Of a stretch of 64,000 nucleotides of DNA, positions 33,518 to 43,572 are shown in pieces; the stretch's first letter is position 1; each line of letters starts with the position of its first letter. The stretch spans positions 1-64,000 of the forward strand of contig JAUYVH010000016.1 in assembly GCA_030715135.1 (NCBI GenBank). The letters are read 5' to 3'. Position numbers and translations under genes: made by a program. The notes beneath the pieces were generated by a model that had not been told where the DNA came from, ran no database searches, and was given only the letters and a program-made list of their open reading frames with translations. This DNA is from Keguizhuia sedimenti. GTDB taxonomy: Bacteria; Pseudomonadota; Gammaproteobacteria; Burkholderiales; Burkholderiaceae_D.

Positions 33518-34339
33518 ATGAAAATAAGCAGACATAATGCCCTCGTATTAGGCTTTCTATGTTTTCTGGTAGTGGCCTATGTGGACGGCGCCGTCATAGT
33601 GCATCAGGTGAGCCTGTTGCTGCTGCATCTTTTGCCTGTGCTTTTCGTGACCTGGTACGTCGGCTTTCGGTGGGGGATAGTTCTAGCCGTCGCGATGACG
33701 GCGGCACGCATCATCCCCATCCAAGGCGAATCCGTCGGCAATCAATATTCTTATTACTGGTATATCGACGTCCTGAGCGATTTTGCAGCGACTTTGCTCC
33801 TGGTATGGATGCAAACCATGTTGAGAAAGGCATATGACCGGACCGAGAAGCTCGCGCGCTTCGATCAACTCACCGGCTGCTTGAACCGCGCCGGATTTTA
33901 CGATGCTCTCGGCAGTGAAATTGAGCGAAGCAAGCGCTACGGGAAACCGTTCTCGCTGGTCTACTTTGACTGCGACAACTTCAAGTCAGTAAACGATACG
34001 CTCGGACATCATGCCGGCGACGCCCTGCTGGCCAAAATTGCATCCGTCATGCATGTCAATCTGCGTCGCGTGGATTCCATGGGCAGGCTGGGGGGCGATG
34101 AATTTGCCGTTCTCCTGCCCGAATCCTGCACCGACGCCGCAAGCAGCACCGTAGAGCATTTGAAGGCGCAGATGGATGAGGCAATGCGAATGAACCATTG
34201 GCCGGTCAGCTTCAGCATGGGGATAGCGGTGTATCAGAATCCCCCTGCTGATGCGTCCCGAGCAATGGAGCTGGCGGACGGCTTGATGTATGAAGTAAAA
34301 AACTCGGGCAAGAATAACGTGTTGTTAAGGTCTTTTTGA
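33518..34339 (+). CDS. Membrane-anchored diguanylate cyclase
   Basis: 273 aa from the ATG at 33518 (MKISRHNALVLGFL); an upstream frame is not supported. Three or four hydrophobic segments (about 5-105) are followed by a GGDEF domain: FDQLTGCLNRAGFYDAL, VYFDCDNFKSVNDTLGHHAGD and RLGGDEFAVLLPES. The signature is intact, so synthesis of c-di-GMP is expected. An I-site RxxD is not evident. The input domain is a short membrane module without a recognised sensor name. Confidence 0.9.
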   Translation: MKISRHNALVLGFLCFLVVAYVDGAVIVHQVSLLLLHLLPVLFVTWYVGFRWGIVLAVAMTAARIIPIQGESVGNQYSYYWYIDVLSDFAATLLLVWMQTMLRKAYDRTEKLARFDQLTGCLNRAGFYDALGSEIERSKRYGKPFSLVYFDCDNFKSVNDTLGHHAGDALLAKIASVMHVNLRRVDSMGRLGGDEFAVLLPESCTDAASSTVEHLKAQMDEAMRMNHWPVSFSMGIAVYQNPPADASRAMELADGLMYEVKNSGKNNVLLRSF

Positions 34340-34482
34340 ATCGGGCATGGGCTGATCTGCAATGCACATCTGCGCGCCAGGCGAAAGCTTTAACACGCAC
34401 TTTGCTCGCGCCATTCACCCTCATCCAGGATTGCGGCTTGAACCTGCGCTTCCGCGATATCTGAGCTCCATCATCGCTTTAT

Positions 34483-35262
34483 TCACCGCCGATCGCGTGG
34501 CGGATTTCTCGACATGAATTCCTGCAGGCCCGTAAGCATTTCTATCGGCAGCGGAAAGACGATGGTCGAAGTCTTGTCGCCGGCGATATTGCTCAGTGTC
34601 TGCATGTAGCGCAGCTGCATCGCGCCCTGCTGTCGCGCCAGCACTTCCGCGGCCTGCATCAGTTTTTCCGAAGCCTGCAGTTCGCCTTCTGCATGAATCA
34701 CCTTGGCACGCCGTTCGCGTTCGGCCTCGGCCTGGCGCGCGATGGCTCGTACCATGGACTCGTCCAGATCTACGTGCTTGATTTCGACATTGGCCACCTT
34801 GATGCCCCATTCGTCGGTCTGTGCATCAAGCACTTTTTGTATATCGATATTCAGACGCTCGCGCTCGGCGAGCATCTCGTCCAGTTCATGCTTGCCGAGC
34901 ACTGCGCGCAAAGTGGTTTGCGCCAGCTGGCTGGTCGCTTCATAGAAATTTGCGACCTGGATGATCGCTCTTTGCGGATCGACGACGCGAAAATAAATGA
35001 CGGCATTTACCTTGACGGACACATTGTCGCGCGAGATGACGTCCTGGGTCGGCACGTCGAGCACGATCGTGCGCAGATCCACGCGAACGATCTGCTGCAG
35101 AACGGGAATCACGATGATCAGCCCCGGGCCCTTGACGGAAAGAAAGCGGCCAAGCTGAAAAACAACGCCGCGTTCATATTCGCGCAGGATGTTGAGCGAA
35201 GACGCCAGCAGGGCGATCACGGCGACGGCGATGATCAGGAGTCCGTAGTTCAGGTCCAGCAT
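34483..35262 (-). CDS. Slipin/stomatin-like SPFH (band 7) protein
   Basis: 259 aa from the ATG at 35262, with AAGGAG upstream. It has an N-terminal hairpin helix ([21 protein letters not shown]), then [13 protein letters not shown] and the SPFH core ([35 protein letters not shown]). A coiled region with [20 protein letters not shown] follows. It starts 2 bp after the stop of nfeD. NfeD-slipin pairs are a standard two-gene unit; the NfeD protease cuts the slipin C-terminus in homologous systems. The role is membrane microdomain organisation. Confidence 0.92.
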   Translation of the reverse strand: MLDLNYGLLIIAVAVIALLASSLNILREYERGVVFQLGRFLSVKGPGLIIVIPVLQQIVRVDLRTIVLDVPTQDVISRDNVSVKVNAVIYFRVVDPQRAIIQVANFYEATSQLAQTTLRAVLGKHELDEMLAERERLNIDIQKVLDAQTDEWGIKVANVEIKHVDLDESMVRAIARQAEAERERRAKVIHAEGELQASEKLMQAAEVLARQQGAMQLRYMQTLSNIAGDKTSTIVFPLPIEMLTGLQEFMSRNPPRDRR

Positions 35263-35264
35263 TG

Positions 35265-36638
35265 CTATTCTCCTTGAGTGATATCCGATAAGGGAGCGAC
35301 CTCCAGCAGCAGCCCGTTGCGAGCCACAACACGTACCTTCTGCCCGCGCTGCAAAGGCGAGCTGCCGGTCACGCGCCAGGTTTCGCCGTGCAGGCTGGCC
35401 CAGCTTTCGCCGTCCGAGACTTCCACGATCTCCGCGATGCTGCCGATCAGGCGCGATTCGCCGCTGACGACAGCCAGCCGGCGCGACTTCATCGCCATGC
35501 CGACGGTCGCTCCGATCAACAGGGCGCTGACGAGCGCAATGCCCGCAATCAATCCGAGCGGAATGCCGTAGCCGGGCAATTCCGTATCGATGAGAATGAC
35601 AGCGCCGGTGGCGAACGCGATTACGCCACCCAGGCCCATGGCGCCGAAGCTCGGCATGAAGCCTTCCGCGATCATGAAAGCCAGGCCGAGTACGATCAAT
35701 GCCAGTCCGGCATAATTGACCGGCAAGAGTTGTAATGCATACATGGCGACCAGCAGGCAAATTGCGCCAAGCACTCCGGCCGCGCCAATGCCGGGATTGC
35801 TGAACTCAAGGATCAGGCCATAAATACCGACTGTCAGCAGGAGCAGGGCCACGCTGGGATCGGTAATGACTGCGAGGAAACTTGTCCGCCAGTCGCTTTC
35901 ATAGCGGATCAGCTCGGCGCCGGCCGTATTCAAGGTCTTCGTTTCGTCCTGCAGTTTTACGGTAGTTCCTTCCAGCCTCTTCAGTAAATCCCTCACGTCG
36001 GCGGCAACGTAATCGATGACCTTTTCTTTCAGCGCTTCGTTCGCCGAGAGGCTCACGGCTTCGCGTACCGCCCGTTCCGCCCATTCCGCGTTACGTCCAC
36101 GCAACTGTGCCAGGCCGCGAATATAGGCAGCGGCATCGTTGACCTGCTTTTGCGTCATGGGCTGGGTGGTAGCCTTGTCCTCCGGACCGTCCTGCTTTTC
36201 ACTCCCGGCCGGATTGCCTGCAGGTTTTCGCTCATCCGCAGCGCCAAGCTGCACGGGTGTTGCGGCACCGAGATTTGTGCCGGGCGCCATGGCGGCGATG
36301 TGGCTGGCGTACAGGATGTAGGTTCCTGCACTTGCGGCACGTGCGCCGCCCGGGTTGACGAAGGTGGCCACCGGCACCTTTGAATTGAGGATTGCCTTGA
36401 TGATGGTGCGCATGGAGCGGTCCAGCCCGCCCGGCGTATCGATGCTGAGCACGACCAGTTGCGCCTGGTCGGCATGCGCTTTTTCAATGCCCCGTGCGAC
36501 ATAATCGGCGGTGGCTGGGCCAATTGCGCCGTCTACCGCAAGAATCGCCACCGGCGGGGATGCGGCGTGCAAGCCTGTCGAAACCAATATCAGGAACAAT
36601 GCTGCGACAAGATTCAGCCTGTGAAAATGCCTGTTCAT
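35265..36638 (-). CDS. nfeD: NfeD-family membrane serine protease (long form)
   Basis: 457 aa. Signal sequence, then the ClpP-like protease domain (about 30-240): [34 protein letters not shown], and [14 protein letters not shown] with catalytic Ser near 104; the Lys partner is about 50 residues later in the insert region. A Pro/Lys-rich insert (about 135-160) is followed by a membrane region (250-390) and an OB-fold at the end (VGRAG-free, ending [13 protein letters not shown]). It is first in the pair with the slipin. Confidence 0.92.
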   Translation of the reverse strand: MNRHFHRLNLVAALFLILVSTGLHAASPPVAILAVDGAIGPATADYVARGIEKAHADQAQLVVLSIDTPGGLDRSMRTIIKAILNSKVPVATFVNPGGARAASAGTYILYASHIAAMAPGTNLGAATPVQLGAADERKPAGNPAGSEKQDGPEDKATTQPMTQKQVNDAAAYIRGLAQLRGRNAEWAERAVREAVSLSANEALKEKVIDYVAADVRDLLKRLEGTTVKLQDETKTLNTAGAELIRYESDWRTSFLAVITDPSVALLLLTVGIYGLILEFSNPGIGAAGVLGAICLLVAMYALQLLPVNYAGLALIVLGLAFMIAEGFMPSFGAMGLGGVIAFATGAVILIDTELPGYGIPLGLIAGIALVSALLIGATVGMAMKSRRLAVVSGESRLIGSIAEIVEVSDGESWASLHGETWRVTGSSPLQRGQKVRVVARNGLLLEVAPLSDITQGE

Positions 36639-36767
36639 TCCATCCGCCTATTCGCATGTTTACCGGCCTGTGGACAATCCCCGAAAGGAGAAGGCATGCA
36701 AGAATAAGCAAAATGCGTGCGGGAGACGGCGAAAATAGATTTGCTTCGGCCGCTCCTGCTCACTGCT

Positions 36768-37802
36768 TCACTTCTTCCCCATAGATCCTTCATCCTGTTT
36801 GGCTTCCTGTTTGGGATCGAACGGAAACGCCGTTCTAGCCCTGCCAGGCTTCACCGGCACCCACAGGGACAGCAGCATGGCGACCGCAAGCGTAGTGACC
36901 GTGAAGCTCAGAGACCAGGCAATCGGGATCTTATAGAAATCAACTAGCAACATCTTGGCGCCGATAAAGACCAGCACAATTGCGAGTCCGAACGAGAGCA
37001 GGTGGAAACGCTCATGCATGCCTGCAAGCAAAAAATACATTGCACGCAAGCCAAGGATTGCCAGGACGTTCGATGTCAGCACGATAAAAGGGTCCGTCGT
37101 GATGGCAAAAATGGCAGGGATTGAGTCTACCGCAAACACCATGTCCACGAATCCAATGAGCAGGATGACCACAAGCAGCGGCGTGGCCATTCTTGTGCCA
37201 TTAATCACCGTGAAAAATTTTTCGCCGTCGTAGCCGGGCGAGATCGACATGTGCCGGTTAATCCAGCGAAGCGCGGGATTGCTCCCGATATCAGGCTCGT
37301 GGCCCGCCGCACGCCACATCTTGACTCCTGTAAACATCAGGAGCGCGCCAAACACATACATAATCCAGTGAAACCGCGCAATCATCCAGGCACCGATCAG
37401 GATCATCACAGCGCGCAAGACCAGAGCACCAAGAATTCCAATCATTAACACCCGTTTCTGGAACGCTGCCGGGACCGCGAAATAGGTGAATATCATCAGG
37501 AAGACAAAGATGTTGTCGACGGCCAGCGCCTTCTCCACCAGATACCCGGTAATGAACTCAAGGGCTTTGTCGGCTGCGAATTCCCGCAAGTTTGGATCAT
37601 GGCTGGTGCCGCCTAGAAACCACCACAGACCGGCGACAAACGCGAACGACATAGCCACCCAACTGATCGACCAGATGGCCGCCTCACGGAGGCCGACGAC
37701 ATGCGCGCCCTGACGGCTAAGCGAAAAGAAATCGATCGTAAGAGCGATCACTACGAACGCTGCAAACAGCGACCACAACAAAGGCGTACCGATGGAAATC
37801 AT
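36768..37802 (-). CDS. TerC/Alx-family membrane protein
   Basis: 344 aa with about nine helices. TerC signatures: EFITGYLVEKALAVDNIFVFLMIF with two acidic groups in helices, and FVDMVFAVDSIPAIFAITTDPFIVLTSN. The end is basic (PVKPGRARTAFPFDPKQ). The family is linked to tellurite resistance and, for Alx, manganese export at alkaline pH. Other ter genes are absent, so an Alx-like metal role is more likely. I looked for a yybP-ykoY riboswitch upstream and did not see one. Confidence 0.9.
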   Translation of the reverse strand: MISIGTPLLWSLFAAFVVIALTIDFFSLSRQGAHVVGLREAAIWSISWVAMSFAFVAGLWWFLGGTSHDPNLREFAADKALEFITGYLVEKALAVDNIFVFLMIFTYFAVPAAFQKRVLMIGILGALVLRAVMILIGAWMIARFHWIMYVFGALLMFTGVKMWRAAGHEPDIGSNPALRWINRHMSISPGYDGEKFFTVINGTRMATPLLVVILLIGFVDMVFAVDSIPAIFAITTDPFIVLTSNVLAILGLRAMYFLLAGMHERFHLLSFGLAIVLVFIGAKMLLVDFYKIPIAWSLSFTVTTLAVAMLLSLWVPVKPGRARTAFPFDPKQEAKQDEGSMGKK

Positions 37803-38485
37803 TTGGCGAGCCCGCCAGCCTAGACTACAACTTCAGAATAGCAAATTAAACGAAAACCATCACCATTACTGGCGGTTGGGCTGCTGATGTTTACCGCGTT
37901 ACGGCACCGAACAAAGAAAGTCGCCCTCATTGTGATAAACCGTTACCGCAACACAGCGTCATTAAGCGTTCGTGCCAGCAGCTTCATTTGAGGGAAAGAG
38001 AAATCCTAAAATATAAAAAAGTGCGATCCGTGAATCTGTGTGCTGATGAGATGCCCCGAAAGCCAGCTTATACCGAGTGACGAAGCGGTTTGCTTAGTGG
38101 ATTGTATGTGGACACTTCTGCTGATAATGGACCTACGGTAAAAATGCCTAAATTTCTATAACGCACGAACTCTGGCGCAGAATGGGCAAACTGCATTAAA
38201 TCTGTTTTGGATCATTTACATGCTTTGGTGCGCTCATTTGTAAGTCTTGATTTATATACGACGCTGATTGCACTATCTTTGGCGGCTTGCGTCCGTTTTA
38301 GAGGGTGTTCTCTCCGGTTTTTCTCATGCCTGTTCTGCGTTCGGTTTCACGGATGGAACCATAAAGCCCGGAAATTGTCTTCTAAGCAAATACGTCCCTC
38401 CATGGATTATGACGAGACAGTCCGCACCATGGAATGAGCCGGCTAGTCTTCACCTGATTTCTGAAAACCATTTATCGGAGGCAAG
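37803..38485. other. Low-GC intergenic region
   Basis: 683 bp with no supported gene. A 76-codon frame at 38207-38437 looks random. The terC promoter should lie near the left end. Confidence 0.4.
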
Positions 38486-38569
38486 ATGAAAGCAATATTG
38501 TGGATAGTTGCCATCATTTTCATCATCGGACTGCTGGTCGTAGCCGGATTGCTCGGCCTGATTTTTTAG
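38486..38569 (+). CDS. 27-residue single-pass membrane miniprotein
   Basis: The ATG at 38486 is preceded by CGGAGGCAAG, a strong Shine-Dalgarno with 5-nt spacing. The peptide MKAILWIVAIIFIIGLLVVAG continues to LLGLIF and stops at TAG 38567-38569. It is almost entirely a transmembrane helix with one Lys at the N-terminus. It is typical of small membrane stress proteins, but no name can be given. It is convergent with the YqhA-like gene, which ends 53 bp downstream. Confidence 0.65.
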   Translation: MKAILWIVAIIFIIGLLVVAGLLGLIF

Positions 38570-38621
38570 AGCTCCCTGCGTTCGACTATGTGGCGGTAAA
38601 GAAGGAATGCGTGCGTTCCGC

Positions 38622-39263
38622 TCATTGCGATGAGCGATTCGATTTTTCAGGTACATGTTCATCCTGATCCGGAATGTCGGCTTTCTCATGCGATTCTTCG
38701 AACATTGACTGCTGGGCGTGCAATTGTTCGTTCGGTTTATGCGCCCGCTGCTCTTCTTTTGCCTTATGGGTAAAGCGCTGGAACAGTACGAGCGGTATAA
38801 CCGCGAGGGCCAAAGCAGCACCAAACTGCAGGGTCGCCATCGGGTTCTCCCAGCGGATGAAGTGTTCCAGGAAAGTCACGCCAAGGATCACCACGATCAC
38901 GCTGACCACTTTCGATTCCAGGTCGTTCAGGGTTTGCACTCCAAGTGAAACCGTGATGTTGAGCGGCGCGACGAACAGGCTATACAGGCCGACGCCGATG
39001 ATGTAGAACACCACCGCCTTGAGCATGACGCTGACGATTTCAAGGAACTCCACTGTCAGGCGCGTTGCGCCCAGTTCGCCGGCAAGCAAATCCCGCCAGG
39101 CATGCCATATGCCCGCAATCGCCTCAATGGCTCCGAATATGAAGAGAGACAGCGCAACCAGCAAAACGGCCACTACGGCGAGCAAAACGATATAGCGGCT
39201 ATGGCCGATGACCTGGCTGAACCGGTCGATCGGTTCTTCGGGCTGCTCAGTATTTTTTTTCAT
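38622..39263 (-). CDS. YqhA-family (UPF0114) membrane protein
   Basis: 213 aa from the ATG at 39263, with CGGAG upstream. It has four predicted helices: VLLAVVAVLLVALSLFIFG (24-46), AVVFYIIGVGLYSLFVAPLN (about 90-110), VVSVIVVILGVTFLEHFI and TLQFGAALALAVIPLVLFQ. The motif 'YIIGVGLYSLF-APLN' is the YqhA signature. The C-terminal 45 residues are charged and disordered. Function unknown; it may be an ion-channel-like stress protein. Neighbours are also stress membrane proteins. Confidence 0.85.
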   Translation of the reverse strand: MKKNTEQPEEPIDRFSQVIGHSRYIVLLAVVAVLLVALSLFIFGAIEAIAGIWHAWRDLLAGELGATRLTVEFLEIVSVMLKAVVFYIIGVGLYSLFVAPLNITVSLGVQTLNDLESKVVSVIVVILGVTFLEHFIRWENPMATLQFGAALALAVIPLVLFQRFTHKAKEEQRAHKPNEQLHAQQSMFEESHEKADIPDQDEHVPEKSNRSSQ

Positions 39264-39460
39264 CGGATCTCCGGGAGCATTTACGCATAAATTCGATTAT
39301 TTTTCAGGAGCGCCGCATTACCATTTTTCCCGCGTCATGTAAGTGAATAGCAGGCGGCCACATAAAATTTTCCGGTGTCACCGGACGATCCACGTTTAAG
39401 CCGCCGCAAGGAAAAATCAATTGCGACCACCAGCCGCCTTGCCAGCGCATAGCATAGTTT

Positions 39461-40954
39461 TTATGAACAGGAAGGAATCGCTACTGCTTCCCGAACGAAC
39501 GCACGTGGCCATGCGACATCGCGCGTGACGTCAGGTGACCTGGTGAATGTACAGCCATAGTCCGGGTCCGCCACCGTGGCTGGAGTAAGGACATCATCCC
39601 CGGCCGGTTTTGCTCCGCCTTCTGCCCACGCGACCATGCCTTGAAATGCTTCTTCCTGCTCCTGCACGGTGAAGTCACAATGCCCCGGCGCGCGAATGGC
39701 GCGCTGTACCAGCAGATTGCCGTTGCCGTTGGCTTCGGCCCGCGCGCGGTAAATCTGCTGCATGGAGAAAGGCACATAGTTGTCCCCCAGAGAATGCAAA
39801 GTCACGACCGGCACGTTGAACTGGCCGTTGATCTTAGGTATCCAGCGTAAGCCGTCGCTACGCGGCGGGTTGGCGTCGGGCGCGGCGGTCAGGCGCTGCA
39901 CCGAGGCATTGAGCGCCTGCTCTTCCGCGGACAGTGCGGGGTCGTTGTCGAGCTGATAAACGATGCGGTTCGTGTCAAAGCTAGACTTGTTCAAGATGCC
40001 ATAGATCGTGCCGTCGGTGCCGAAGTTGTCCCAAAGGTAGGGCGTTGTGCCTTCGGGAAGCAAGAATCCCTGATTGAAGACAGGGCGTTCGCCGCCTGTC
40101 AGATTCCTGACAATATCCTGCAGCTGGCGCCCCTTGGAGTTGGGCAGGATGTTGTACACGTCGAACAATTCATCCTCTACATCGTCACGGATTTCGCTGA
40201 AGCGCGCAATCGGAAAATTGCCCTGGCCGGCCAGGTACTGCGCGGCAGCCTGATACGCCGCAAAATAATTGAACAGTTCCGTGTCGCCCATGACGCCGCA
40301 CATCGGTACCGCGCCGTTATAGGTGTACTTGTTAATCGCCGTCTGAAGGGTTTCCTGCTCGATTGCGGCGCCTGCAACATGGCCTCCCAGCGAATGGCCG
40401 ACGATGTAAGTCCGGGTGGGCGCAGAAAGCGTGCGGCCGTTCCGGGCTGCAATAGTCATGAAGCTTGATGCCAGCGCATTGGAGTCTTCGACCCCGGCCC
40501 GGACGTCATACCCGTTCTTGCTGAAGCTGGATGCGGCCCATGCATAGCCGTTTTCGATCAGGTACCTGCGGATCGGCGGCATGGTGATGGTCAGCTGGTC
40601 GGAATCTTCATAACCGTGCGCATACATCACCAGCCTGCCGTTCCAGTTCCTCGGCACCTCGATGCGGTATGCCGCCCCGTTCAAGACTCCCGTCCACCGG
40701 TCGGAATCCAGGCCGCTTAAGGCAGCAAAGCTTGCACTGCCGCCGGGCCCGGCTTCGTAATCCTCCGCAGCAGTGGGATCAGGAAGAACGAAGGTCTTGG
40801 AATCCTGCAGGCGCGTGCCGTCCTGGACTTGTCCGCCGGGCTGTAGTGGCGCTTCCGAATCGTCATCGCTGCCTCCACCGCCACCGCAACCGTTCAGGAA
40901 CACTGCAAATCCGAGCAGCAATACACTGGTTTTCCATGCGATTTTTGTTTTCAT
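39461..40954 (-). CDS. Alpha/beta-hydrolase lipoprotein (lipase/esterase-like)
   Basis: 497 aa. The lipoprotein signal MKTKIAWKTSVLLLGFAVF ends at NGCGGGGGS (Cys near 23), followed by a Gly/Asp-rich spacer. An alpha/beta-hydrolase core has RLVMYAHGYEDSD, the nucleophile elbow YIVGHSLGGHVAG (Ser near 188), an Asp in HSLGDNYVPFSMQQ and His in RAPGHCDFTVQE. A lid region (215-335) separates them. It is presumably an outer-membrane-anchored esterase or lipase; the substrate is unknown. Confidence 0.8.
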   Translation of the reverse strand: MKTKIAWKTSVLLLGFAVFLNGCGGGGGSDDDSEAPLQPGGQVQDGTRLQDSKTFVLPDPTAAEDYEAGPGGSASFAALSGLDSDRWTGVLNGAAYRIEVPRNWNGRLVMYAHGYEDSDQLTITMPPIRRYLIENGYAWAASSFSKNGYDVRAGVEDSNALASSFMTIAARNGRTLSAPTRTYIVGHSLGGHVAGAAIEQETLQTAINKYTYNGAVPMCGVMGDTELFNYFAAYQAAAQYLAGQGNFPIARFSEIRDDVEDELFDVYNILPNSKGRQLQDIVRNLTGGERPVFNQGFLLPEGTTPYLWDNFGTDGTIYGILNKSSFDTNRIVYQLDNDPALSAEEQALNASVQRLTAAPDANPPRSDGLRWIPKINGQFNVPVVTLHSLGDNYVPFSMQQIYRARAEANGNGNLLVQRAIRAPGHCDFTVQEQEEAFQGMVAWAEGGAKPAGDDVLTPATVADPDYGCTFTRSPDVTRDVAWPRAFVREAVAIPSCS

Positions 40955-41496
40955 TCTTGATCTCCAGGATTTAAATTGGATGGCGGTCCCGCCGCGACTA
41001 AGCCAGCCTGCAGAGATAGGCCCTTATTCCGCAAAAAGGCATCCTATGTGCAATTGCGTTTCCGGAGGAAACCTTTTCCTTCTTTGAGTGGATGTGCGGT
41101 AGAAACAGTTCCTTAGCACATGAGATATTCCGCAATGGACCTGAGAATGCCCGGCATTCAGGGTTGGAGAACCGGCCGATGTAAAACAGCGATGCACGCT
41201 CTGACTATTGTTGAAGCCAATGCAGGCCAATGGAAAGAGAATCCGGTCATGAACAATAGAGCCTTGTAGCCGAAGCTGTTTATCAGGAGAAAGGTGATTT
41301 CGAAATCCGCAAGTAAAGCATTTGGATCACGGCGCCATATCTTCTTTCAAGAAGGCTGTTCTTCGTCGATCAGCGCCTTACAGAGAAAGGGAGATGCCAA
41401 ATCCGTGGCATGGCATCCGGTTCAGCTGTAGTTGGAGCCCGAAGATATTTCTGTTGTGCTGCCACGTACTTGCAGAGTTGTGAAGACGGATGGCAC
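40955..41496. other. Intergenic region, no feature seen
   Basis: 542 bp between the lipoprotein hydrolase and the zinc-ribbon-like gene (both minus strand). The promoter for the hydrolase lies at its left end. I find no RNA gene or repeat. Confidence 0.4.
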
Positions 41497-41721
41497 TCAG
41501 TGCAAGGGCTTGTCGCTCGGCTTCCAGACGGCCTCCGGCTCGCTGCGCGCCACATCGCGCTCCCATTTCATGCCGCATGCATTGCACACATAGTATTGCG
41601 CCACGCCGGTCGCCGTTGCGCCGAAGTTGATGTCGGCTTCGGAGTGCAGCAGCAGGTTGGCATGCGGCGAGGTGCTTACCGGGGCGTTTTCAAGTTCCCG
41701 GCAGTCGGAGCACATGGACAT
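41497..41721 (-). CDS. Small zinc-ribbon-like protein
   Basis: 74 aa from the ATG at 41721 (MSMCSDCRELENAP), with AAGGAG about 8 nt upstream. Two pairs CSDC (residues 4-7) and CNAC (about 49-52) could bind zinc. The centre reads LLLHSEADINFGATATGVAQYYV, like some uncharacterised Burkholderiales proteins. It follows the SPW-VKOR gene by 26 bp, so they are probably co-transcribed. Confidence 0.7.
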   Translation of the reverse strand: MSMCSDCRELENAPVSTSPHANLLLHSEADINFGATATGVAQYYVCNACGMKWERDVARSEPEAVWKPSDKPLH

Positions 41722-41747
41722 GGTTTTTCTTCTCCTTGCTATGGGCG

Positions 41748-43214
41748 CTACCAAGCCAGATAGCGGTCCCATGCGCCGTAAGAGTGCCGGACGGGGCCGC
41801 GTGGTATCGAAAACAGGATCAGCATGCTGCCGACCGCAACACTCGCAATCGACGCAGTCAGGCTCGCGCCGTCGAGCAGCCACGGCGCGGCAATCAGCCA
41901 GGCGCCGAGCGGCATGTTCAGGGCCCGCAGCGGTCGCGCAACTTCCGAGATCGCGGAAATCGAAATGGTGAACACCAGTGCTCCGACGATATGGTCGCTG
42001 TTGGCCATCGCGCCGTCGGTGCCGAAGATGATGCGGGTAAACATCAGCCAGATGCCGAGCGCCGCGCAGATCACCAGGCCCTGGGGCAGGGCACCGGCCT
42101 CCTTGCGCAGATTCGACAGGTCTTCACCCTTGATTTCCAGCGCGGGCGACGGGTCGAGCACAGAACCCTCCATCGGGCCGCCGTGCCAGAATGCTTTCCA
42201 GAGCGGATAGCCTTGCCTTTTCGCATACTTAAGGTACTGGAACGATGCGAGCACCTCGTCGAAGGTATAGGGAAGCATTGCGACCATGGCTGCCGCGCTG
42301 ACTAGGCAGAGCGTGCACCAGGTGCCGATCAATATCGGCTGGATCATGATGAAATAAATGCTCACTGCGCCCAGCGGAACGACCAGCACGCCGAGCATGC
42401 CGACCATCCAGGGCATGGTGCGCCAGCGCTTCCGATCGCCCATGAGGCCCGACAGCGCCTCCAGCAGATAGGTGATGGCGCCCAACCCGGCGTCGGCCAC
42501 CGGCCAGGCACGCGAAATGTCGGACGTGATGATCTTGCGCGTGCCGTCGCCGAAGAACGGGTCCCAGACATAGTCGATATGCCCCATCTGGAAAGCCATC
42601 ATGTGGCGGGCAAGAAAGAAGCTGAAAAATGCCAGCGCGATGATGGGCAGGCGCTGCGACCAGGCCGAAGGCGAGTAATTCCATCCGGGCGGAATGTCTT
42701 CCTTCTGCTTCATTCCCTCCATCGCCATGCCCGGCATCATCGGCACAAGAACCGAAAACGTGACGGCCAGCGAGCCGATGATCAGGTCATTGTTGGTGGA
42801 CGCCGCGTCCGGCGCCCACAGGAACAGCGGCGCCATCAGCAGCCAGATCCCGACTGCGCAGGTTCCCCATTGCGCCCAGCGATGGCGGTAGAACAGGGAC
42901 AGGCTGCCGAACACCAGCATCAGGCAGCCGCTGGCGACATCGCTCCAGAGCATGAGCCGGGCGCGGAACTCGGATGAAGGCAAGCCCCGCTCGGCCGTGA
43001 TGTCGGCGACGCGCGGACCGAAATTGGCCGGATCGGTATAGCCGAGCACGAAAGGCGAGGAAATCAGCCAGCATCCCAGCAACAGGACGGCAAAGTGCAC
43101 CCATTGCGTGCGCAGGTGCATTTCGCGCATTTGCCGCATGTGCGGATCGGACACGTGCTCCTGCATGTCTTGCCTCGCTACCGCCGGGTCGTGGGTATAG
43201 GATGCGTGGTTCAT
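41748..43214 (-). CDS. SPW-repeat/VKOR fusion membrane protein
   Basis: 488 aa with many helices. N-terminal SPW repeats: WVHFAVLLLGCWLISSPFVLGY and WAQWGTCAVGIWLLMAPLFLWAP. A vitamin K epoxide reductase-like domain (about 215-320) has the active-site pair TWCTLC and no obvious second loop pair. A third SPW-like segment (about 385-480, LGAWLIAAPWLLDG) follows. VKOR domains recycle quinone/thiol for disulfide formation; here a partner thioredoxin-like protein is lacking. Fusion of VKOR with SPW repeats is recognised, but the function is open. Confidence 0.85.
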   Translation of the reverse strand: MNHASYTHDPAVARQDMQEHVSDPHMRQMREMHLRTQWVHFAVLLLGCWLISSPFVLGYTDPANFGPRVADITAERGLPSSEFRARLMLWSDVASGCLMLVFGSLSLFYRHRWAQWGTCAVGIWLLMAPLFLWAPDAASTNNDLIIGSLAVTFSVLVPMMPGMAMEGMKQKEDIPPGWNYSPSAWSQRLPIIALAFFSFFLARHMMAFQMGHIDYVWDPFFGDGTRKIITSDISRAWPVADAGLGAITYLLEALSGLMGDRKRWRTMPWMVGMLGVLVVPLGAVSIYFIMIQPILIGTWCTLCLVSAAAMVAMLPYTFDEVLASFQYLKYAKRQGYPLWKAFWHGGPMEGSVLDPSPALEIKGEDLSNLRKEAGALPQGLVICAALGIWLMFTRIIFGTDGAMANSDHIVGALVFTISISAISEVARPLRALNMPLGAWLIAAPWLLDGASLTASIASVAVGSMLILFSIPRGPVRHSYGAWDRYLAW

Positions 43215-43572
43215 GCCTTCTTTTTCCTGTCTGCAAAAAAAAGCCGATTCAAGCGGTGATCCGTGTGCCCTCCATGAAAGCGAGCGTTAACCGGCGCGGA
43301 AAATTGCCGATATTGCACCTCGCCTACATGAATGCGATTGCGCTGCGGCCATATAGTTCATTGCCGGCTTCCCGCCTGCTTTGATGCACGACTGCCCGTG
43401 CCATTCCCGATCACCGGCACGATTGCGATAAGGCATGCTTGATCCGGCCGTGCGCACCGCCGCGTGCGACCGGATGGCCGCGACGGCCGCACTCATACCA
43501 GGAACATTCCTCAGTCAGGCGGGTCATCACGAGATCGGCGGTATCGATTCATCCGGCTACGAGGAGGCATGT
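43215..43572. other. Intergenic region between divergent genes
   Basis: 358 bp with no supported gene. An in-frame extension of the PRC-barrel gene runs in but has no coding character. Confidence 0.4.

Noticed and set aside
37803-38000. yybP-ykoY riboswitch before the TerC/Alx gene
   Set aside because: I looked for the conserved loop motifs on the minus strand and did not see them.
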